Of a DNA stretch of 64,000 nucleotides, positions 16,878 through 26,324 are shown piece after piece. The stretch comes from Halorussus vallis (GTDB lineage Archaea > Halobacteriota > Halobacteria > Halobacteriales > Haladaptataceae). The stretch lies in NCBI RefSeq assembly GCF_024138165.1, contig NZ_CP100001.1, positions 1 through 64,000 of the forward strand, in the 5' to 3' direction. The notes below the pieces were generated by a model. It worked only from the letters and a program-made list of their open reading frames with translations, was not told the origin of the DNA and did not search any database. The position numbers and the translations under genes were made by a program. Each line of letters opens with the position of its first letter. The stretch's first letter is position 1.

Positions 16878-18988
16878 TCACACTCGCCTTCGAGGACGAC
16901 CGCGTCGGCGACCTCGACGACGGTTTCGTCGGACCCGCCCGCGCCCGCCCCGGCGGCGACCGACTCGCCGGTCAGCAGGTCGGTCGTCCCGACGGGTTCG
17001 CCGACCGCCACGTCTCGGGGTTCCGCGCCGAAGTTGAGGACGACCACGAGTCGGGAGTCGCCGTCGTCGCGGGCGTAGGCGACCGTTCGGTCGTCGCCAG
17101 AGCTATCCGGACACGCCCACTCGACGCGCTCGACGTCGCCCGTCCGCAGGACCGACCGGCGACGCCGCAGGCGCGAGAGCCGCCGGTGAAACGCGGTGAG
17201 CGCGTCGTCGCCGTCGTGCCACTTCATCTCGCCGCGCTGTTCGGAGACGCCCCGCTCCTGGCCGTAGTAGATCATCGGCGCGCCCGGCAGGGTGAACGTC
17301 GCGGCGGCGGCCGCCGGGAGCGCAGCCCGGCCGCACTCTTCGAGGTAGCGCGTCTCGTCGTGGTTCTCGACGTACCGGAGCAGCAGCGACGACTCGGGGA
17401 AGCCCTCTCGGTGGTTGGCGTCCAGCGCGTCGAACAGCGCGGCGGCGGGGGCCTCACCGTTGCCGATATCGCGGAGCGCACCGTAGAGCGCGGTGTCGTA
17501 GTGGGCGTCGAACTCGTTCTCGTGGAACTGGGGGTCCCGCGGGATGGTCTCGTCGAGCAGGAAGAACTCCGAATCCTCGGCCTTCACTCGCTCGCGGACC
17601 TCCTTCCAGAAGCCGTGGGGGACGCCCCACGCCACGTCGGCCCGGAACCCGTCGACGAGCGGCGCCCACTCGTCGACCACGTCGAGCATCCACGACCGCA
17701 CCGCTAGCGAGTCGTAGTTTAGGTTGGGGATGCGGGTCCAGTTGAAGTAGTAGCCCGGCGCGCCCGTGCCCGCCCAGTCGACGTCGTCGGTGTCGACGAA
17801 GTCGCGGTCGGCTTCCGCGGGGTCGGCAGGCACCCGCTCGTAGTGGTCGGCGTACTCGGGGACGCCCGCCGAGTGCATCTGGAACGCGGGGTGGTCCCGG
17901 GAGGTGTGGTTGACGACGAGGTCGAAGACGACCCGGATACCGGCCTCGCGGAGTCGCCCGACCAGCGATTCGAATTTCTCGCGGGTACCGAGGTCGCTCG
18001 CGGTGTCGAAGTAGTCGGTGACGTGGTAGCCGTGGTCGGTGGGGCTCTCGACGACCGGCGTGAGCCACAGGCAGTCGACGCCGAGCGATTCGAGGTACGG
18101 CACTCGACGCTCTATCTCCTCGAAGGTCGTCTCGACGGTCTCGCCCGCGAACCGCCGGACGAATATCTGGTAGACGGTGGCGTGGCGCGCCCACTCGGGC
18201 GGGTCGTTGGGCCGGGAGACGGCCACGTCGCCGTCGGCGGAGACGACCAGGGTGTCGGCGACGCCGTGGCGCTCGGCGACCGGGACGGCGTGGACGCGCG
18301 CCAGTTCGGGGAGGTCGGCGACCGGGACGCGGAGTTCGTCGCCGTCCTCGGTGACGGCCGACTCCGCGAGGTCGTCGCGGTCGTCCAGCCAGAACTCCAC
18401 GTCCGGGTCGCTCCCGTCGGGCGCGGCCTCGGCCTGTGCGGTCACGACCAGCGTCTCGCCTTCGACGTGACCCTCCAGGTGGACGCGGGGCCGCCCCGTC
18501 CCGGGAACCGAGACCTCGACCGTCCGGGTGTGCTCGAAGTCGTCGTCGAAGACGCAGATGCCCTCGTGGTCGCCCGGCGGCAGGTCGAGGTCGGCGACGT
18601 ACGCGTCGCCCTCACGGACCATCGCGTCGCGGCCGAGCGTGTACTCGTTGAACGGACCGATAAGAGAGACGTCGCCGACCTCGTCCTCCGGCAGGGGCAG
18701 GTCCGAGACGGGGAGACTGAACTGAGTCTCCCGGCGAGGGTCGGGGAACGCCCGGACGGTCTGGCGGTGGGTCCCGTCGGGAGCGTCGAGTTCGAGCGCG
18801 TACGCGCCGGGCGCGTCGGGTTCGAGGTGGACGACCGCGCCGTCGCTGACTGCGCGGTCGTCCAGCGCGCTGTCCTCCGGGCTATCGACGAGCGTCCAGG
18901 CGAACGTCGCGTCGGGATTCGGACGTCGGGGCGCGAGTTCGACCGATTCGCCGACGGCGACGAATCTGGGCGGACCGGGTTCGTGCAT
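16878..18988 (-). CDS. GH13 alpha-amylase / cyclomaltodextrinase-like, normal stop missing
   Basis: About 700 residues from ATG 18988. Residues about 1-265 are beta-sandwich modules; the barrel follows with the four GH13 regions: DLVVNHTS, GFRADVAWG (nucleophile Asp), FFLLDE (acid Glu) and VENHDET. No signal peptide is seen, so it is likely cytoplasmic and cuts imported maltodextrins. The C-terminal sandwich ends naturally at VVEVADAVVLEGE near 16880, but no stop follows: the frame stays open to 16073, reading 700 bp of trmB in the wrong phase. A TGA lies at 16878-16880 in an adjacent frame, so a small indel here most likely removed the stop. Divergent from the glucoamylase gene. Confidence 0.8.
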
Positions 18989-19037
18989 ACTCCCACGGGG
19001 CGTGGCGACACACTTCACTGTTCCGCAATTCGTGTAC

Positions 19038-19057
19038 GTGTGAACAACTATTACACC
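19038..19057 (+). promoter_or_regulatory. GTGTGAACAACTATTACACC motif in divergent amylase/glucoamylase promoter
   Basis: The core GTGAACAACTATT recurs as GTGAACAACTAATT before the maltose-binding-protein gene (22761). Here it lies directly upstream of the AT-rich GGTTATTAAC (19061-19070), a probable TATA element about 30 bp before the glucoamylase ATG. A shared regulator such as TrmB is the likely reader; position upstream of TATA would suit activation. Confidence 0.5.
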
Positions 19058-19094
19058 AAAGGTTATTAACCGGGGCGCCGCGTCCGTTCCGCCA

Positions 19095-21197
19095 ATGCAA
19101 CTCCGCGACGCCCTCGACGACTTCAAACGACACGAGGGCCACGAGACGCGCTTTCCCGGCGAGCGCCGGACCACCGCAGGACTGTTCTCCGGATACACGC
19201 CCGCCGCCGACGACGCCAGACTCGTCCACGTCGGCCGCGGCGGCCGACTCCGAGACTTCGGGTCGCCGCTCACCGGTCGCAACGGCCTCGACGTCTCCCG
19301 ACTGGGCGTGCGACGCGGCGGCGAGGTGACCTGGTTCGACGACTGCGAGACAGTCGACCAGCGTTACGACGGCGCGACGACGCTCGTCGTCACCGAGCAC
19401 CGACTCCCCGACGGCGAGACGCTCGTCCAGTACGACCTCACGCTCGGACCCGCGCACGTGACCCGCGTCGAGCGTGGAGAGGTCGGACGAGACGTCGAGG
19501 AAGGCGACGAGTTCGAACTCGTCGCCTTCCTCGGCTTCGGTCCGGACGGCCGCGACACGGGAATCGGACAACTCCACCACGCCGACGCCGTCGAGGTGTA
19601 CCACGACGACGAACACGACTTCGTCGCCGGCGCGGCCGGGTTCGACGCTCGCGGATGCGTTCCGGCCGACTTCGCGCGATTGCTCGACGCCGACCCGGTC
19701 GAGCGCCCCCGGACCGACGAGGGCGGCCGCCGGGAGGAGGCCAGTCTGAGCGGCGACGTTCTCTGCGAACTCCGCTTCGCCGACGGCGCGGCAACGTTCG
19801 CGACCTTGTTGACCGACGCCACCGAAACCGACCGCGAGGCCGCACTCGACCGCCTCGCGGCGGTGCTGGACGACTACGTCGACGTCGACTCTCTGAAGCG
19901 GGCCGCCGCTGAGCGCGCGCCCGCGGTTCCCGACGGCCTCCCCGAGTCCGACGCGGTGACGGCCGACCTCCGGGCCGTCGGCGCGCTGTCGGCTTCCACC
20001 GGCCTCCGCATCGCCGGCCCGGAGTTCGACGCCTACTACGCCCACTCGGGCGGCTACGGCTACACCTGGTTCCGCGACGACGCCGAGATCGCCCGGTTCC
20101 TCCTGCGCGCCGACCGCCGGTTCGACCTCGGCCTCGGCGACTGGCACGCCCGGAGCGCCGACAGCTACTGCGCGACCCAACTCGCCGACGGGGCGTGGCC
20201 CCACCGCGTGTGGCCGCGCAACCGGACGCTCGCGCCCGGGTGGGCGAACAGCCACCTCGCGGCCGGCGAGGGGACCGACTACAGCGAGTACCAGGCCGAC
20301 CAGACCGCGAGCGTCGCCGCGTTCCTCGCCGACGCGCTCGCCGACCTCGACGCCGACCGCGCCGACCGGGCGCGCGAGACGCTCGCGGCCGCGCTCGACG
20401 GACTCGACCGCACCGTCGAGGGAGACGGCCTCCCGGTGGCCTGCCAGAACGCCTGGGAGGACGCCGTCGGCCGGTTCTGCCACACCGCCGCGACGTTCCT
20501 CGAAGCCTACGCGACGGCGGCCGCGACCGACGCGGCGTTCGCCGACCGCGCCGCCGAGGGGGCCGACCGCGTCTACGACGCACTCGACGACCTCTGGGTC
20601 CCCGATAGGGGCGTCTACGGCTACCGAATCGTCGCGGAAACCGTGGAGGGCGAGGAGGGGGAAGTCGGCGACGTCGACCCCCGGTGCGACTCGGCCTCGC
20701 TGGCGCTGGCGAGCGCCCACCTCGCGTACGACCGGGTGAGCGAGGTCGACGACCGCCGCCTCGACAGACTGGTTTCGCACGTCCGGACCGTCGTGGACGC
20801 ACTCCACCGCGACCCCGCGGGGAGTCCGGTCCGGGGCCTCGCGCGCTACGAGGGCGACGACTGGCGGACCCGCTCGCAGGACGGCGAGAAAATCTGGACG
20901 GTTTCGACCGCGTGGGGCGCGTTCGCGTGCGCGAACCTCGCGGCGCTGCTCTCGGACCGCGGCGACCGGCGCGCCGGGGAGTTCGCGGAGAAATCGCGGG
21001 ACCTGCTGAGTCTCGTCATGCCCGACGGGCCGCTCTGTCCGAACGGCGCGCTGCTCCCCGAGCAGGTGTTCGACGACGGGACGCCCGACAGCGCCACGCC
21101 GCTGGGGTGGCCACACGCGCTTCGGACGGCGACGCTGGCGCTGCTGGACCGCGAGGGGATGTTACACGAGGAGCCGGCGGCGGTCGCCGAAGATTAG
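19095..21197 (+). CDS. GH15 glucoamylase / glucodextranase-type enzyme
   Basis: 700 residues without signal peptide. The N-terminal super-sandwich (about 1-300) is followed by the (alpha/alpha)6 barrel: AHSGGYGYTWFRDDAE, HRVWPRNRT, CQNAWEDAVG with the catalytic acid, GEKIWTVSTAWG, and GALLPEQVFDDG with the catalytic base. It releases glucose from the ends of alpha-1,4 (and possibly 1,6) glucans in the cytoplasm, completing the work of the GH13 enzyme on imported maltodextrin. The 106-bp divergent gap to the amylase holds the shared regulatory motif. Confidence 0.87.
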   Translation: MQLRDALDDFKRHEGHETRFPGERRTTAGLFSGYTPAADDARLVHVGRGGRLRDFGSPLTGRNGLDVSRLGVRRGGEVTWFDDCETVDQRYDGATTLVVTEHRLPDGETLVQYDLTLGPAHVTRVERGEVGRDVEEGDEFELVAFLGFGPDGRDTGIGQLHHADAVEVYHDDEHDFVAGAAGFDARGCVPADFARLLDADPVERPRTDEGGRREEASLSGDVLCELRFADGAATFATLLTDATETDREAALDRLAAVLDDYVDVDSLKRAAAERAPAVPDGLPESDAVTADLRAVGALSASTGLRIAGPEFDAYYAHSGGYGYTWFRDDAEIARFLLRADRRFDLGLGDWHARSADSYCATQLADGAWPHRVWPRNRTLAPGWANSHLAAGEGTDYSEYQADQTASVAAFLADALADLDADRADRARETLAAALDGLDRTVEGDGLPVACQNAWEDAVGRFCHTAATFLEAYATAAATDAAFADRAAEGADRVYDALDDLWVPDRGVYGYRIVAETVEGEEGEVGDVDPRCDSASLALASAHLAYDRVSEVDDRRLDRLVSHVRTVVDALHRDPAGSPVRGLARYEGDDWRTRSQDGEKIWTVSTAWGAFACANLAALLSDRGDRRAGEFAEKSRDLLSLVMPDGPLCPNGALLPEQVFDDGTPDSATPLGWPHALRTATLALLDREGMLHEEPAAVAED

Positions 21198-21390
21198 TGC
21201 CGACCCGGCCGCGTTCGACAAAGTCCTGGCTGAACGCTCTGCGTTCGGGACCGCACCCTCGGTCGCCGTCACACGGACGCTATGGGTAATCGTCGTCGCG
21301 GTCCTGCTCGGTGCTATTCGGCCGCTCGTCCTCTCACGAAGCGAAAACAGCGAGTCGTTCGACCGAATTCCTTTCTCGAAACGCCCGCGC

Positions 21391-22515
21391 TCAGACGGTC
21401 GGGGCCGCCGACCGCTCGGGTTCGTACAGCAGCGATTCGCCGTCTTCGGCGTCGAAGAGGTGGACGTCGTTCGCGTCGAACGCGACGTGGACCGTCTCGC
21501 CCCGCGTCGGCTGGACGCCCGAGTCGACCCGCGCGATGAAGTCCTCGCCCAGGCCGAGGTGGAGGTAGTTGTCAGAGCCGACCGGTTCGACGACCTCGAC
21601 GGTGGTTTCGACGGCCTCGCGCCCCGGTCCGGCGACCGAGACGTCCTCGGGCCGGACGCCGAGTCGGACCCGGTCGCGGCCCCGGACGGCGCTCCGGAGT
21701 CGCTCGTCGGCGAGTTCGTAGTCGAAGCCGTCCGCGCCGACGAGCCGTGTCGTCCCGCCCTCCTGCTCGACGGCCACCGTCAGGAAGTTCATGCTCGGCG
21801 AGCCGACGAACCCGGCGACGAACTCGTTGGCCGGGTCGTCGTACACTTCCGTGGGCACGCCGGTCTGCTGGAGTTCGCCGCCGTCCAGGATGACGATGCG
21901 GTCGCCCATCGTCATCGCCTCCTCCTGGTCGTGGGTCACGTAGATGGAGGTGGTGCCGAGTTCGTCCTGAAGCCGCTGAATCTCGGTTCGCATCGTGGTC
22001 CGGAGCTTCGCGTCGAGGTTCGAGAGCGGTTCGTCGAACAGGAAGACGTCGGGGTCCCGGACGATGGCGCGGCCGAGCGCCACCCGCTGTTTCTGGCCGC
22101 CAGAGAGTTCGTCGGGCTTCTGGTCGAGCAGGTCCTCGATGCCCATCATTTCGGCGGTTTCGCGGACCTTCTCGCGGCGCTCGTCCTTCGAGAGGTCGGT
22201 GGACATCCGCAGGCCGAACGCCATGTTCTGCGCGACTGTCTTGTGGGGGTAGAGCGCGTAGTTTTGGAACACCATCGCCACGTCGCGCTCGCGGGCGTGG
22301 ACGGCGGTCACGTCCTCGCCGTCGACGAAGATTCGCCCGGCGGTCGGTCGCTCGAGACCTGCGATCATCCGGAGCGTGGTGGACTTTCCACAGCCCGACG
22401 GTCCGACGACGGTGATGAACTCCCCGTCTTCGACGTCCAGGTGGATGTCGTCGACGGCCACGATCCGACCGTTGGTATACTCCTTCCTGAGCGCGTCCAG
22501 CGTTACTGTCGCCAT
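21391..22515 (-). CDS. sugar ABC transporter ATPase (MalK/UgpC type)
   Basis: 374 residues from ATG 22515. It has Walker A (GPSGCGKST), Q-loop (FQNYALYPH), the signature LSGGQKQRVALGRAIVRDP, Walker B (VFLFDEPLSNLD), the switch His in VTHDQEEAM, and the C-terminal OB-fold regulatory domain (PSMNFL... to YEPERS) typical of MalK-type subunits. It energises the importer encoded by the divergent genes from 22792; such ATPases can serve more than one sugar importer. Convergent with the glucoamylase gene. Confidence 0.9.
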   Translation of the reverse strand: MATVTLDALRKEYTNGRIVAVDDIHLDVEDGEFITVVGPSGCGKSTTLRMIAGLERPTAGRIFVDGEDVTAVHARERDVAMVFQNYALYPHKTVAQNMAFGLRMSTDLSKDERREKVRETAEMMGIEDLLDQKPDELSGGQKQRVALGRAIVRDPDVFLFDEPLSNLDAKLRTTMRTEIQRLQDELGTTSIYVTHDQEEAMTMGDRIVILDGGELQQTGVPTEVYDDPANEFVAGFVGSPSMNFLTVAVEQEGGTTRLVGADGFDYELADERLRSAVRGRDRVRLGVRPEDVSVAGPGREAVETTVEVVEPVGSDNYLHLGLGEDFIARVDSGVQPTRGETVHVAFDANDVHLFDAEDGESLLYEPERSAAPTV

Positions 22516-22758
22516 CTTTCCCGTGAGTACGTCTCCCACGCTTTAGTTCTTGCCCTCTTCGTCGAATATGTGATGCATTATTTCGTCGCTCTTTTTTCTC
22601 CGTTCGCCGAGTTCCGTCGGTCGGCGTCGGCCCAAAGGCCGACACGTTTATGCCAATTCGACGAACTGGAGCTACGAAACGCCGTTTCGTCCGGTTTTCG
22701 GTCCGAACGAAGACTTCTATTCCGCGTGAAAGACCGTGTTGGAACCCGAGGATTTAAG

Positions 22759-22782
22759 TTGTGAACAACTAATTCAACACAT
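22759..22782 (+). promoter_or_regulatory. GTGAACAACTAATT motif and promoter of sugar-binding protein gene
   Basis: GATTTAAGT at 22751-22759 is a likely TATA element, followed by TTGTGAACAACTAATTCAAC, an imperfect inverted repeat. The same core occurs at 19038. Here it lies between TATA and the ATG at 22792, so a bound regulator would block initiation. Confidence 0.5.
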
Positions 22783-22791
22783 ATTCACCCC

Positions 22792-24090
22792 ATGACAGTG
22801 AATCGCAGAAAAGCTCTCGAGAGCATCGGCGTGGCTGGCATCGTCGGACTGGCGGGCTGCGCGAGCGTCCAGAAACAGGGCGGGACGACCGAGGGCGGCG
22901 ACGGCGGAGACGGCGGCGGGGGGACCACGTCCGGCGAGGACTCCGGGCAGGCCGGGACCACCGAGTCCGGCCCGGCCGGCACCGCGAAGGCGTGGTACAG
23001 TCTCCAGGACACGGAGCTACAGGCCCGCAAGCAGGCGCTGAAGCGGTTCAACGGTAACTCGAAGCACACCGTCGAGGGCGCCGACATCTCCGACCTGAAG
23101 AAGAAGACCACGAGCGCGATTCCGGCCGGCCAGGGACCGCAACTGTTCGACTGGGCCCACGACTGGGTCGGCGACTACTACCAGCGCGGGTTCGTCGCCG
23201 ACCGGAGCGACCAGTTGAACGTCTCGCTCGACACCTTCACCGACACCGCCGCGGAGGCGGTCCAGTTCGACGGGAAGGTCGTCGGCCTCCCGTACGCGGC
23301 CGAGACGGTGTCGCTCATCTACAACAAGTCGATGGTCGACGAACCGCCGAAGACCGTCGCCGACATGAAGTCGGCGATGAAAGAGCACCACGACCCGAAC
23401 AACAACACCTACGGGCTCAGCTACCCCTTCGACCCCTACTTCGTCAGCGCGTGGGGCCAGGCGTTCGGCGGCTACTACTTCGACCCCGAGAAGGACCCGA
23501 TGCTCGGGCTGACCCAGTCGAAGACGCTGGAGGGCTTCCAGTTCGCGCTCGACACGTTCAAGCCCTACATGCCGAAGGACCCCAGCTACGAGACCCAGGC
23601 CGCGCCGTTCGCGTCGGGCAACGCCGCGTTCGCCATCAACGGACCGTGGTACCTCGCCACGCTCAACGAGAAGGGCGTCGACTTCGGCGTGACGAAACTG
23701 CCGACGCCCGACGGCGGCCAGCCCCGGCCGTACACCGGCATCCAGATGTGGTACTTCGCGAAGGCGATGCAGAACGACGACGCGAGCGCCGCGGCCGCCC
23801 AGTCGTTCGCCGAGTGGTACGTCACCGACGAGAAGATGCTGAAGTCGGCCGCCCAGGAGCAGGGGTCCATCCCGGTGCTGGAGAGTCTGGCCGGGAGCGA
23901 CGCGCTGCCCGAGAACGTCAGGGCGTTCTCCGAGACGGTCCAGCAGGGCGTGCCGATGCCGACCGACCCCAAGATGGGGAAGGTGTGGCAGCCGCTCACC
24001 GACGCCGTGACGAAGATGTTCAACGGCAACGTCGGCGTCGAGAAGGCCATGAAGCAGGCCGAAAAGACCGTCCGGAAGAACTGGGAGTAG
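22792..24090 (+). CDS. maltose/maltodextrin-type substrate-binding lipoprotein
   Basis: 432 residues. A Tat-lipoprotein signal (NRRKALESIGVAGIVGLAGC, lipid-modified Cys at 23) is followed by a glycine/threonine-rich linker and a cluster B (MalE-like) binding fold: GLPYAAETVSLIYNK, FAINGPWYLATL, PYTGIQMWYFAKAM. It would sit on the outer face of the membrane and deliver maltodextrins to the permeases encoded just downstream (9 bp gap). The surrounding amylase and glucoamylase genes support the substrate. Confidence 0.9.
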   Translation: MTVNRRKALESIGVAGIVGLAGCASVQKQGGTTEGGDGGDGGGGTTSGEDSGQAGTTESGPAGTAKAWYSLQDTELQARKQALKRFNGNSKHTVEGADISDLKKKTTSAIPAGQGPQLFDWAHDWVGDYYQRGFVADRSDQLNVSLDTFTDTAAEAVQFDGKVVGLPYAAETVSLIYNKSMVDEPPKTVADMKSAMKEHHDPNNNTYGLSYPFDPYFVSAWGQAFGGYYFDPEKDPMLGLTQSKTLEGFQFALDTFKPYMPKDPSYETQAAPFASGNAAFAINGPWYLATLNEKGVDFGVTKLPTPDGGQPRPYTGIQMWYFAKAMQNDDASAAAAQSFAEWYVTDEKMLKSAAQEQGSIPVLESLAGSDALPENVRAFSETVQQGVPMPTDPKMGKVWQPLTDAVTKMFNGNVGVEKAMKQAEKTVRKNWE

Positions 24091-24099
24091 ACCGAACCA

Positions 24100-25065
24100 A
24101 TGAGCACCGTCTCTCGCGTCACCCGCCGGATCGAAGACGTCCCCTTCCTCGAACGGGGCGACGCCTCGCTGTTGCTGGTGCTGCCGGGCCTGTTCGTCTT
24201 CTCGGCGTTCATGCTGTTCCCGATACTGTACCTGCTCGGCATCTCCTTCACGAACGCCGAGCCCTCGAACCTGTTCGCGGGCGACGGCGCGCTGTCGGTG
24301 TTGACCTTCGGCGAGGCGACGTTCGTCGGGTTGCGGAACTACGTCGCGGTCCTGACCGACCCGCAGTTCTGGAACTCCTTCGGCATCACGTGGCTGTTCG
24401 TCGCCACCAGCGTGACGCTGAAGATCGCATTGAGCATCGGCGTCGCGCTCATCGTCACCGGCGATAGGGTCCGAGGCAAGCGCGTCATGCGCTCGCTCAT
24501 CATCATCCCGATGGGCCTGCCCGCCATCTTCACCATCACGGTGTGGCGGGGCATCTTCAGTTCGGCCGAGTTCGGACTGGCCAACCAGGTCCTCGGAATG
24601 CTGGGCTTCGCGTCGGTGTCGTGGCTGAACGACCGCTGGATGGCGTTCCTCGCGTACAACGTCACCGAGGCGTGGTTGGCCTACCCGTTCATGGTCATCA
24701 TCACCGTGAGCGCGCTTCAGGACGTGTCCGAAGAGCTCCACGAGGCCGCGAAGGTCGACGGCGCGGGCTACGTCGCGCGGTTCCTCCACGTCACGCTGCC
24801 GTCGATCAAGCGACCGGTGCTGTTCGCCTCGATACTGACCGCGGCCGCCTCGTTCCAGCAGTTCCTCATCCCCTACGTGTTCAATCAGGGCGGACCCGCG
24901 CGGGCGAACGAACTCATCGTCGTCTACGGCTACCGCGAGGCGTTCACCTACTTCGAGTACGGTCAGGGCGCCGCCATCAGCCTGATCGCCGTCGCGTTCA
25001 TCGGCGCGTTCATGTGGCTGAACGTCAAGAAGGGACGGCTCGCAGACGGGGTGAACGAGGCGTGA
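24100..25065 (+). CDS. sugar ABC transporter permease (MalF type)
   Basis: 321 residues with six predicted membrane segments and the ATPase-docking EAA loop ELHEAAKVDGAGYVARFLHVTLP. It pairs with the next permease to form the channel of the maltodextrin importer. The gene starts 9 bp after the binding protein and overlaps the next gene by GTGA, so the three are one operon. Confidence 0.9.
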   Translation: MSTVSRVTRRIEDVPFLERGDASLLLVLPGLFVFSAFMLFPILYLLGISFTNAEPSNLFAGDGALSVLTFGEATFVGLRNYVAVLTDPQFWNSFGITWLFVATSVTLKIALSIGVALIVTGDRVRGKRVMRSLIIIPMGLPAIFTITVWRGIFSSAEFGLANQVLGMLGFASVSWLNDRWMAFLAYNVTEAWLAYPFMVIITVSALQDVSEELHEAAKVDGAGYVARFLHVTLPSIKRPVLFASILTAAASFQQFLIPYVFNQGGPARANELIVVYGYREAFTYFEYGQGAAISLIAVAFIGAFMWLNVKKGRLADGVNEA

Positions 25066-26168
25066 GCCTGCTTCGCTCCGTCGCCCGGGAACTCAAGGAC
25101 GACGCGGTCGGCCTGGCGACGACGCCGGTCGACACCTACCGGGAGATGCGCTACACCGCCGAGGGCGTCCGGAAGGGCGAGATATCGCCGGTGCGGCCGC
25201 TCAAGACCCTCGGCATCACGCTGGGCGCGCTCGTCGTCGTGCTCGCGCTGCTGTTCCCCATCTACTGGATCCTCATCTCGGCGCTGTCGGGCTCCGGCGG
25301 CTCCATCTACTCCGTCAACGGACTGCGACTCCTGCCCGAGAACCCGTCGGTCCAGCCGTTCGTCTGGGTGCTCGGCGACCTCATCGTCCCGAGCTACCGC
25401 GTCGGGCTTGCCATCCCGTTCACCGACTCGGCGCTGGTGTTCGGCACGCCTCGACTGGAGTTCCTCGACGCCTCCGACTACGGCGTCACCAGTCCGTCGG
25501 GCTTCAAGCGGTTCTTCTGGAACAGCCTCACCGTCGCGATTCCGACGGTCATCCTGTCGATGTGCCTTGTCGTCCCGGGCGCGTACGCGCTCTCGCGCCG
25601 GAAGTTCATCGGCCGCCGCCAGATTCTGTTCGGCTACGTGCTGTTGACGCAGGTCGGCGGCGGCCTCGGCATCGCGCTGCTCATCGGCCTCTACACGGTC
25701 TTCGTCCAGATCGGGTTGAACGACTCGAAGCTCGCGCTGTCGGTCTACTACGCGGCGACGGCGGTTCCGTTCAACACCTGGCTGCTGAAAACCTACATGG
25801 ACGGCATCCCCGTCTCCTACGAGGAGGCCGCGGTGGTCGACGGCGCGCCGGCCTGGCGGGTGGTCGTCGAGGTCATCCTGCCGCTGTCGAAGGCGGGGCT
25901 GGCGACCGTGCTCATCTTCACCTTCCTCACGGGGTGGACCGAGTTCGTGGTCGCCCAGACGCTGCTGGGCACCGAGAACTACACGCTCCCGGTCGGGCTG
26001 TTCTCGCTCGTCTCGGAGTACTCGGTGCCGTGGGCGCGGTTCTCGGCGTTCGCGCTGACGTTCGCCTCGCCCATCATGCTGGTCTACCTGTTCGCCCAGC
26101 GCTACATCGAGGGCGGCCTCTCGTTCGGCGGGATGGAAGGCAGCTCTCGGCGGCGGTTCTCGTCTTGA
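25062..26168 (+). CDS. sugar ABC transporter permease (MalG type)
   Basis: 368 residues from a GTG overlapping the stop of the MalF gene. A cytoplasmic N-terminal segment of about 55 residues precedes six membrane helices; the EAA loop reads YEEAAVVDGAPAWRVVVEVILPLSKAGL. A periplasm-side loop between the first two helices (about 75-140) is longer than in many MalG proteins. It completes the MalEFG set with the MalK-type ATPase at 21391. Confidence 0.9.
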   Translation: MSLLRSVARELKDDAVGLATTPVDTYREMRYTAEGVRKGEISPVRPLKTLGITLGALVVVLALLFPIYWILISALSGSGGSIYSVNGLRLLPENPSVQPFVWVLGDLIVPSYRVGLAIPFTDSALVFGTPRLEFLDASDYGVTSPSGFKRFFWNSLTVAIPTVILSMCLVVPGAYALSRRKFIGRRQILFGYVLLTQVGGGLGIALLIGLYTVFVQIGLNDSKLALSVYYAATAVPFNTWLLKTYMDGIPVSYEEAAVVDGAPAWRVVVEVILPLSKAGLATVLIFTFLTGWTEFVVAQTLLGTENYTLPVGLFSLVSEYSVPWARFSAFALTFASPIMLVYLFAQRYIEGGLSFGGMEGSSRRRFSS

Positions 26169-26324
26169 TTCGGAAGAATCCTTTGCTCAACTACTGGGGT
26201 GGTCGGCAACGGTTTCTCTGGCCCGATTCATCTGTAGCGTAAATCCCCCTCCATCGGCATCACAATTCCCGGTCGTCCTCGTCTCCGTTCGAGAACGGAA
26301 TTCCCCCGGCCAGGAACGAAGCCC

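Noticed and set aside
18882-21116. A 744-codon minus-strand open frame opposite the glucoamylase gene
   Set aside because: Antisense to an intact GH15 gene; high GC removes stop codons in the complementary frame. The translation is Arg/Gly/Val-rich without domains.
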